A stretch of DNA of 6,294 nucleotides, taken from NCBI GenBank assembly GCA_009885185.1, contig VFLF01000138.1, forward strand, positions 1 to 6,294, in the 5' to 3' direction. A program made the translations under genes and the position numbers. Shown piece after piece: positions 1 to 4,224 of the stretch (position 1 is its first letter; the number at the start of each line of letters is the position of its first letter). Below the pieces are notes generated by a model. It saw only the letters and a list, made by a program, of their open reading frames with translations, had not been told where the DNA came from and did not search any database. The stretch comes from Nitrosomonadales bacterium (GTDB lineage Bacteria; Pseudomonadota; Gammaproteobacteria; Burkholderiales; SG8-41).

Positions 1-1025
1 GTCGGTTTGGGTTCCAGCGGTGGGAAGCGGCGTTCGAGCACGAGCTCGACATGCGCATCGGGCAGCAGTTTGTTTTTGACGCGCTCTTTCAATTTTTGCT
101 CGATGCCGTCGTAGTCGGCGATGCGCGCCACGCGCACATCGCCGGTGGCCTGCGCGCCGGGCGGAATCATGTTGAACACCAGGCCCGCGCGCGCCAGCGT
201 CCAGTTCACTTTCACGCCGGTTTTCGGATCGGATAGATCGCGCATTTGCAGAATCTGGTGCGCGAGTTCATCCAGTGCATTCACGCCTTTTTCCGGAGCG
301 CTGCCCGCATGCGACGCACGACCGCGCACGGTCAGCAGCGCCAGCGCGTGTCCGCTGGTGGCCAGCCGCACACGGTCCTCTTTTTCATTGCCGCCGCCCT
401 CGAACGACATCACCGCGTCATGTTGCGCGCCGAGTCGCGTGTGATGATTGCGCGAACCGGGCGAGCCGATTTCTTCATCCGCGTTGATGAACACCGTGAT
501 CGTGCCGTAATCGCGGAACTTCATCGCGTTTAAAATCGCAATGGAATGCAGAATCACCGCAATGCCGTGGCGGTTATCCGCGATACCCAAGCCGTAGGCA
601 CGGTCGCCGTCAACGCGAAACGGCTGCTGTGTCGCCATGCCGCGAGGGTAGACAGTATCCATATGCGCCATCAGCAGAATTTTTTTCGTGCCGGTTCCGG
701 TGAAAGTGGCTTTCACCATTTTGCCGATTTTTTCCGGCGTGTCGGAAAGGCGCACTGTGTCGGCTTCCACCGGTTCGATCAACTCCACCTTGCCGCCGAG
801 CGCACGCAAGCGCGCGGCGATGACTTTGGCGATCTTGTCGAGTTCTTCGAGTTCGCGGCTGCCGGACTCGATGGCGACAAGTTCCTTTAACGTCTCGATG
901 AGCAGGGGCTTTTCCTTCTGCGCGTGCGACCAGACAGGCTCCAGTCCCGCGCCAACGGCGTTGGTCGCCATCAAACACAGCCACAGAGAAGTAATGTAAG
1001 TATTTGTTTTTAAACAATTTTTCAT
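1..1025 (-). CDS. Exported M20 zinc metallopeptidase, glutamate carboxypeptidase (CPG2) type, C-terminus cut by window edge
   Basis: The family removes C-terminal glutamate from peptides or N-acyl conjugates; carboxypeptidase G2 acts on folates. I see 341 codons; CPG2 has about 415 residues, so roughly 80 are probably missing beyond the left edge. Residues 1-26 form a signal peptide (lysines, hydrophobic core, then AVGA/G), so the enzyme probably acts in the periplasm. The di-zinc site is clear: H121 in HMDTVY, bridging D150 in GIAD, catalytic E184 and ligand E185 in NADEE, and E209 in SFE. Each sits exactly nine residues later than the CPG2 positions I know (112, 141, 175, 176, 200). H239 lies in the dimerisation-domain motif ASHAG. 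The last ligand, expected near residue 394, is outside the window. The start is supported by GAGAG five bases upstream. The gene lies 12 bases after the threonine aldolase stop and is probably co-transcribed with it. The true substrate is unknown. The family call is sure; folate hydrolysis is not. Confidence 0.93.
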   Translation of the reverse strand, partial: MKNCLKTNTYITSLWLCLMATNAVGAGLEPVWSHAQKEKPLLIETLKELVAIESGSRELEELDKIAKVIAARLRALGGKVELIEPVEADTVRLSDTPEKIGKMVKATFTGTGTKKILLMAHMDTVYPRGMATQQPFRVDGDRAYGLGIADNRHGIAVILHSIAILNAMKFRDYGTITVFINADEEIGSPGSRNHHTRLGAQHDAVMSFEGGGNEKEDRVRLATSGHALALLTVRGRASHAGSAPEKGVNALDELAHQILQMRDLSDPKTGVKVNWTLARAGLVFNMIPPGAQATGDVRVARIADYDGIEQKLKERVKNKLLPDAHVELVLERRFPPLEPKP

Positions 1026-1037
1026 GAAATCTCTCAA

Positions 1038-2069
1038 TTAACGCTTGTTCCAGATTGATGCCACCGCGGCGATAGCAGCATCCACATCCGCCGTTGATAT
1101 ATGTCGGTGTGTGACAAAGCGCAGCGTCGTCGCCGATGCGGGACTCACGCGCACGCCTTTGCGTTCCAGATCAGCCGACCATTCCGCAGCCGAGCGTTTG
1201 CTCGCGGCCAGATCGACGCGCACGAGATTGGTTTCCACATCGCGCGGATCGGTGAGGCTTGCATCAATGCGATACAGGCCCTCGGCGAGATGTTTGGCGG
1301 TGGCGTGATCTTCTTTCAGGCGATCCACCATGGTATTGAGTGCGATGATGCCCGCTGCCGCGAGCGGCCCCGCCTGCCGCATATTGCCGCCGACCATTCG
1401 CCGGAAGGTGCGCGCCCGCTCAATAAACGCCTTACTGCCGCACAACACCGAACCCACCGGTGCGCTCAATCCTTTTGATACGCAAAAGCCGATGGAGTCG
1501 GTGAGTTGCGCAATTTTTTTCGCGTCCACGCCCAGCGCAATCGCAGCATTAAACAAGCGCGCGCCGTCGGTATGCACCGGCACGCCATGCTCGTGTGCAA
1601 GCATATGCACCGCCTGCATATGCGCCAGCGGCAACACCGCGCCGCCGGCCTGGTTGTGCGTGGTCTCCATACACACCAGCGCGGTGCCGAGATTGTTGCG
1701 CGTCATCGGGCGGATTTTTTCGTGCAGCGCTTCGACATCCATCGCGCCGCGTTTGCCCGGCACGCCCCGGTGAAACATGCCCGCCAGCCCGGCGATGCCG
1801 CCGATTTCAGACACGAGTATGTGCGCGCTTTGTTCCAGCAGCACCTCGCCGCCGCGCTGCGTGTGCGCGAGCACCGCCACCAGATTGGTCATGGTGCCGC
1901 TGGGCATGAATGCGCCCGCTTCCTTGCCTGTGCGCTCGGCAGCTAGCGCCTCGAGCTTCATCACCGTTTCGTCGCCGTCACGCGAATCGTCGCCGTAACT
2001 CGCCTCGCGCATCGATTCGAGCATGGCCTCGGTGGGGCGCGTTATGGTGTCGCTGCGTAGATCGATCAT
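1038..2069 (-). CDS. ltaE: Low-specificity L-threonine aldolase (PLP-dependent)
   Basis: This cytoplasmic enzyme reversibly cleaves L-threonine or L-allo-threonine to glycine and acetaldehyde. The 343-residue product matches the usual family length (about 333-345). It opens with the family hallmark MIDLRSDTITRPT. Other landmarks are PSGTMTN (residues 56-62, phosphate-binding loop), H83 in EQSAH (the ring-stacking histidine position), D168 and R171 in HTDGAR, K199 in CVSKGLSAPVGS (Schiff-base lysine), GGNMRQAG (227-234) and R317 in LRFVTH (substrate carboxylate). The reading frame extends upstream to an ATG at 2120. I chose the ATG at 2069 because the homology begins there and TTGGAG precedes it with GGAG seven bases away. 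The start at 2120 would add 17 residues unlike the family and would sit almost at the predicted transcript start. The gene stands alone after a 119-base gap with a possible promoter and probably leads a two-gene unit with the peptidase. Confidence 0.96.
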   Translation of the reverse strand: MIDLRSDTITRPTEAMLESMREASYGDDSRDGDETVMKLEALAAERTGKEAGAFMPSGTMTNLVAVLAHTQRGGEVLLEQSAHILVSEIGGIAGLAGMFHRGVPGKRGAMDVEALHEKIRPMTRNNLGTALVCMETTHNQAGGAVLPLAHMQAVHMLAHEHGVPVHTDGARLFNAAIALGVDAKKIAQLTDSIGFCVSKGLSAPVGSVLCGSKAFIERARTFRRMVGGNMRQAGPLAAAGIIALNTMVDRLKEDHATAKHLAEGLYRIDASLTDPRDVETNLVRVDLAASKRSAAEWSADLERKGVRVSPASATTLRFVTHRHISTADVDAAIAAVASIWNKR

Positions 2070-2076
2070 GGACTGG

Positions 2077-2082
2077 CTCCAA
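2077..2082 (-). promoter_or_regulatory. Ribosome binding site of the threonine aldolase
   Basis: The minus strand reads TTGGAG, with seven bases between GGAG and the ATG at 2069. This site decides the start of the aldolase in favour of 2069 over the in-frame ATG at 2120, which has no comparable site. Confidence 0.8.
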
Positions 2083-2108
2083 GTAAAAACGTTCGACGGC
2101 AAATAGAC

Positions 2109-2118
2109 GTGCCGGCAC
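2109..2118. promoter_or_regulatory. Perfect 10-bp palindrome in the aldolase leader, possible operator
   Basis: GTGCCGGCAC is its own reverse complement. It lies about 10-20 bases downstream of the transcript start predicted from the TATAAT at 2135-2140, a position where a bound repressor could act. The 3' half (CGGCA on the minus strand) can also pair with TGCCG a little further into the leader to form a small five-pair hairpin. In GC-rich DNA a ten-base palindrome can arise by chance, and no regulator gene adjoins it. Confidence 0.3.
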
Positions 2119-2134
2119 ATGCGTTGGTGCTCGG

Positions 2135-2140
2135 ATTATA
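2135..2140 (-). promoter_or_regulatory. Consensus sigma-70 -10 box (TATAAT) ahead of the threonine aldolase
   Basis: A perfect TATAAT reads on the minus strand in the gap between the cytochrome and the aldolase. Transcription would start near 2128 (an A), giving a leader of about 59 bases. No good -35 hexamer stands 16-18 bases upstream (CCGTTC at 17), so the promoter would be weak, activator-dependent or driven differently. AT-rich hexamers are scarce here, which adds some weight. It would give the aldolase and peptidase their own transcript. Confidence 0.45.
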
Positions 2141-2188
2141 ACGCCGCGATGCTGCGCGAACGGAGCGCGGCATCCTGTTCGAGACAGC

Positions 2189-2803
2189 CTACTGCTGCTG
2201 CGCGAGATAATGCGCCAGCGCGCGTATGTCGCTGTCCGTCCTGCCGTACATCGCGGCGTTCATGCTGGTGTCGGCGCCGGTGCGCTTGTCATCGCGGTAG
2301 GCCTGCAGAGCGGCGGCGAGATAGTCTTCGCGTTGGCCGGTGAGGCGCGGGATGTGCCGCTGACCTCGGTAATCCGCCAGATGGCAACTGCCGCAGCCCA
2401 TGCCCTTCGAGAGGCCGGCGCCGAGGACGTAAAGTGGCGCATCACGCTTTCCGGTGTCCGGCAGCGGTTTTTGCGCGGAAAAATACGCGGCGGCGTCTTC
2501 GAGATCGCGGTCGGAGAAATCCTTGAGCATGCCGGCCATGGCCGGCACCACGCGCAAACCTTCACGCATGAAAAACATTTGCAATACGAGGAACGCGGGT
2601 TGCTGGCCGGCGAGGGTGGGCATGCCGGGCAGCGCAGGACGCTGCGCGTCGCCGTGACAGCTCGCGCAGGCGGTGGCCTTGGCCGCGCCGCGCGCCGTGT
2701 CGCCGGTGGTCTGGCACAGTGCCGGACCGGTCGCGAACAGCATCGCGCACAAAAAAAAGGCACGGCGGATGAGACATCCGCCGCGCCGTGACGGTAAACG
2801 CAT
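2189..2803 (-). CDS. Exported di-haem cytochrome c, cytochrome c4-like
   Basis: The 204-residue protein has the two-domain build and length of cytochrome c4. Residues 1-30 are a signal peptide (arginine-rich start, then a hydrophobic run at 15-29), so it is exported and given haem in the periplasm. Haem motifs are CASCH at 46-50 and CGSCH at 137-141. Each domain repeats the c4 pattern: haem motif, then PTLAGQ (62-67) or PRLTGQ (152-157), a helix, then candidate axial methionines (M89 or M92; M181 or M185) and a closing helix (DLEDAAAYFSAQ; DIRALAHYLAQ). Its ATG overlaps the stop of the upstream PQQ-type dehydrogenase as TAATG and has only a weak ribosome site (GAG about a dozen bases away), so translation probably depends on coupling. 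The likely role is to accept electrons from that dehydrogenase and pass them toward a terminal oxidase; this is inferred from context. An intrinsic-terminator sequence lies within codons 6-18. A later start at M21 (2743) would lose the charged part of the signal peptide. Confidence 0.93.
   Translation of the reverse strand: MRLPSRRGGCLIRRAFFLCAMLFATGPALCQTTGDTARGAAKATACASCHGDAQRPALPGMPTLAGQQPAFLVLQMFFMREGLRVVPAMAGMLKDFSDRDLEDAAAYFSAQKPLPDTGKRDAPLYVLGAGLSKGMGCGSCHLADYRGQRHIPRLTGQREDYLAAALQAYRDDKRTGADTSMNAAMYGRTDSDIRALAHYLAQQQ
2530..2547. repeat. Perfect 18-bp palindrome inside the cytochrome gene
   Basis: TGCCGGCCATGGCCGGCA equals its own reverse complement over all 18 bases. It falls on codons 87-92 (P-A-M-A-G-M), which hold the candidate axial methionines of the first haem domain. 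The symmetry may be a by-product of the PAMAG codons in GC-rich DNA. No function is claimed. Confidence 0.6.
2751..2787 (-). terminator. Intrinsic (rho-independent) terminator inside the cytochrome signal-peptide codons
   Basis: The minus-strand transcript forms a 12-bp stem, GGCGCGGCGGAU with AUCCGCCGUGCC, around a five-base loop GUCUC, followed at once by eight U residues (2758-2751). One pair is G-U; on the opposite strand the same position would be an A-C mismatch, so the fold is best in the direction of transcription. The hairpin begins 15 bases after the dehydrogenase stop codon. It overlaps cytochrome codons 6-15, and the U run overlaps codons 16-18 (F-F-L). As drawn, it should end part of the dehydrogenase transcript and limit cytochrome expression. 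Ribosomes that restart at the TAATG could melt it and allow read-through. Confidence 0.8.
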
Positions 2804-2808
2804 TACCG
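2792..2808 (-). promoter_or_regulatory. Small hairpin enclosing the TAATG stop/start overlap
   Basis: In the minus-strand transcript CGGUAA pairs perfectly with UUACCG around the loop UGCGU. The stop codon of the dehydrogenase lies in the 5' arm, and the cytochrome AUG has its A in the stem and its UG in the loop. Four bases separate it from the terminator hairpin at 2759-2787. Such a structure would hinder new initiation and favour ribosomes arriving from the upstream gene. The stem is short, so its stability in the cell is uncertain. Confidence 0.5.
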
Positions 2809-4065
2809 CTTGTAGCTCACGCGATAGATGGCGCCGTTCTGCTCATCGGCAATCAGCATTGAGCCATCGGGCATCTGCATGACATCGACAGGGCGGCCCC
2901 AGAACTCGTTTTTCGCCTTGTCGAGGAAGCCGGTGACAAACGTCGCGATCTGCGGGTTCTTGCCGTCGGCGGAGGCATTGACGCGCAGCACGTCGTAGCC
3001 GTTCTTCTCGGTCTTGTTCCACGAACCGCGACGGGCCACGATGACCGCGCCCTGGTAATCCGTCGGAAACATTTTGCCGGTATAGAAGCGCATGCCCAGA
3101 GCCGCAGCGTGGGCGCCGAGCGTGACCACCGGCAATTCCACGTTGGCGCAGGCGTTCGGGATTTTGATGTCCGGATCGGGCTGGCCGTTGGCGTGGCAGT
3201 ACGGGAAGCCGAAGTGCGCACCGATCTTGTTGGCGGGCAGGCGATTGAGTTCTTCCTCAAAGCCCGTCTCGCCGGCCCAGTCGCGGCCATTGTCGGTGAA
3301 CCACAGTTCGCCGGTCTTGGGATGGAAGTCAAAGCCGACGGTGTTGCGCACGCCGCGCGCCACGATTTCCATGCCGGTGCCGTCGAGGTTGTAGCGGCGG
3401 ATCTGGCCATGCACCCCCGGATTGATTTCGCACAGATTGCACGGCGCGCCGACCTGGATGTAAATCTTGCCGTCGGGTCCCAGAGCGAGGAATTTCCAGT
3501 TGTGATGCACTTCAGGCGGCAGCTTGAAGTCGTCGGTCATGTCCACCGGCGTGGGGATATTCTCCAGATTCGCTTCGATGTTGTCGTAGCGCAGCACCTT
3601 GTTGATGGCCGCGACATAGAGCGAGCCTTTGTGAAACAGCACGCCATTGGGTTGCACCAGTTTTTCGGCGATCGCCTTGGAGACGCGCTTGCCGTCTTTT
3701 TCGTAGATGGCATAGACGCGGCCGATGGCGCGCGTGCCCTGAAACACCGTGCCCTTGTCGCCACGGGTCATCATGCGCGCGCCGGGCGAACCGTGCGCCC
3801 ACAACTCGATCTGGAAGCCGGGCGGAAGCTGAAGCCTGTTCAGGGGAATGTTCTCCGGCGGCATTACTGTTACCGGCGTGGCGTGAGGCGCCAGCCCGGT
3901 GGACTGCATGCGCTCGGGGTGAAAGCCGCCCATCAGTACGCGCGGATCAGGCTTGGCGGCGGGCGCGGTTTGCGCGATGGCGTGCGGGGTTGCTGCGGCA
4001 AACAGACCGAGCGCAAGTCCACCTGCGGACAGCGCGCGAAGAACGCGAATCGTCGAAATGCTCAT
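2803..4065 (-). CDS. Exported PQQ-dependent sugar/sorbosone dehydrogenase-like six-bladed propeller
   Basis: This 420-residue protein belongs to the glucose/sorbosone dehydrogenase family (COG2133 type), which oxidises sugars or aldehydes in the periplasm with bound pyrroloquinoline quinone. Residues 1-31 are a signal peptide ending HAIA/Q. Landmarks are LPPGFQIELWA (80-90, first blade), QPNGVLFHKGSLYVA (138-152), H188 ahead of LALGPDGKIYIQVG (aligns with the catalytic base His144 of soluble glucose dehydrogenase), RGVRNTVGFDFHP (R240, N241), LWFTDNGRD (254-262), ARRGSWN (344-350) and the closing blade GRPVDVMQMPDGSMLIAD (390-407). C209 and C212 form a CNLC motif without a haem histidine, and C290/C306 may form a disulfide. 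I chose the ATG at 4065 because AGGAG precedes it by seven bases and a signal peptide starts there; an upstream in-frame GTG at 4152 would bury the signal. It overlaps the cytochrome gene by one base. The substrate cannot be read from the sequence, and no PQQ synthesis gene is present here. Confidence 0.92.
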   Translation of the reverse strand: MSISTIRVLRALSAGGLALGLFAAATPHAIAQTAPAAKPDPRVLMGGFHPERMQSTGLAPHATPVTVMPPENIPLNRLQLPPGFQIELWAHGSPGARMMTRGDKGTVFQGTRAIGRVYAIYEKDGKRVSKAIAEKLVQPNGVLFHKGSLYVAAINKVLRYDNIEANLENIPTPVDMTDDFKLPPEVHHNWKFLALGPDGKIYIQVGAPCNLCEINPGVHGQIRRYNLDGTGMEIVARGVRNTVGFDFHPKTGELWFTDNGRDWAGETGFEEELNRLPANKIGAHFGFPYCHANGQPDPDIKIPNACANVELPVVTLGAHAAALGMRFYTGKMFPTDYQGAVIVARRGSWNKTEKNGYDVLRVNASADGKNPQIATFVTGFLDKAKNEFWGRPVDVMQMPDGSMLIADEQNGAIYRVSYKR

Positions 4066-4072
4066 GTTATTT

Positions 4073-4077
4073 CTCCT
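4073..4077 (-). promoter_or_regulatory. Ribosome binding site of the PQQ-type dehydrogenase
   Basis: AGGAG reads on the minus strand seven bases ahead of the ATG at 4065. It is the strongest ribosome site in the window and rules against the longer GTG start at 4152. Confidence 0.85.
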
Positions 4078-4091
4078 GGTAGTTTTGGATT

Positions 4092-4114
4092 GCGCGGGTA
4101 CTTTTGCCCTGCGC
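4092..4114 (-). promoter_or_regulatory. Hairpin in the dehydrogenase leader, function unknown
   Basis: On the minus strand GCGCAGGG and CCCGCGC pair over seven bases (one bulged A) around an eight-base loop. It stands 14 bases upstream of the AGGAG ribosome site. It is not followed by a T run, so it is not an intrinsic terminator. It could protect the 5' end of the message or be incidental. Confidence 0.35.
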
Positions 4115-4143
4115 TTATTGGGTGAAATCAGACAGCCGGCCAC

Positions 4144-4149
4144 ATGATA
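4144..4149 (-). promoter_or_regulatory. Possible -10 box (TATCAT) ahead of the PQQ-type dehydrogenase
   Basis: TATCAT matches the sigma-70 -10 consensus at five of six bases. The hexamer 17 bases upstream, CTCGCA, matches only three of six in the -35 consensus. Transcription would start near 4137, with a leader of about 70 bases. The 159-base gap (4066-4224) has room for a promoter, and I found no terminator in it after the thiamine-diphosphate enzyme, so read-through from upstream is also possible. Confidence 0.25.
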
Positions 4150-4224
4150 CACAAAGTCGGCAGTGGTGCGAGGCCGGGGCGCAGACGAACACCAAAATGC
4201 AATAACGGAATCACGTTTCTCTTC

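Larger units (their letters stand above)
4066..4224. other. Non-coding gap between the thiamine-diphosphate enzyme and the dehydrogenase
   Basis: This gap of 159 bases holds a weak possible -10 box, a leader hairpin and the dehydrogenase ribosome site. After the upstream stop there is only a four-pair inverted repeat (AACG/CGTT), with no GC-rich stem plus T run, so I see no terminator. No convincing small gene is present. Confidence 0.6.

Noticed and set aside
610..1017. Open frame of 135 codons on the minus strand overlapping the peptidase
   Set aside because: It is in another frame of the same strand as the M20 peptidase, whose frame carries all zinc ligands. Its arginine/histidine-rich product looks like out-of-frame translation.
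1509..1522. T run on the plus strand near 1515 as a terminator
   Set aside because: It lies inside the threonine aldolase on the non-transcribed direction and has no convincing stem before it.
2070..2120. Upstream ATG (2120) for the threonine aldolase
   Set aside because: The added residues do not resemble the family, TTGGAG supports 2069, and the predicted transcript would begin only a few bases before 2120.
2712..2750. Lipoprotein signal in the cytochrome (PALC at residues 27-30)
   Set aside because: The residue before the cysteine is leucine, whereas a lipobox needs glycine, alanine or serine there.
2744..2767. Twin-arginine export signal in the cytochrome (RRAFFL)
   Set aside because: The arginine pair resembles the Tat motif only loosely, and c-type cytochromes are exported unfolded through Sec before haem attachment.
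2210..2791. Open frame of 193 codons on the plus strand opposite the cytochrome
   Set aside because: It mirrors a gene with two haem motifs and a c4 domain pattern; it has no motif of its own.
3109..4125. Open frame of 338 codons on the plus strand opposite the dehydrogenase
   Set aside because: It is a shadow of the GC-rich coding strand: its product has no recognisable motif and a skewed composition, while the minus-strand frame has full family motifs, a signal peptide and a ribosome site.
2111..4145. Similar stretches CATGTG(G)CCGGC in the leaders of the aldolase and the dehydrogenase
   Set aside because: The match is short, differs by one inserted base, and GCCGGC is frequent in this GC-rich DNA, so a shared operator is not supported.
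4066..4152. Upstream GTG start (4152) for the dehydrogenase
   Set aside because: It would place 29 residues ahead of a normal signal peptide and ignore the AGGAG site before 4065.
4200..4224. Possible terminator after the thiamine-diphosphate enzyme
   Set aside because: Only a four-pair repeat (AACG/CGTT) with a short, interrupted T stretch is present; this is too weak to call.
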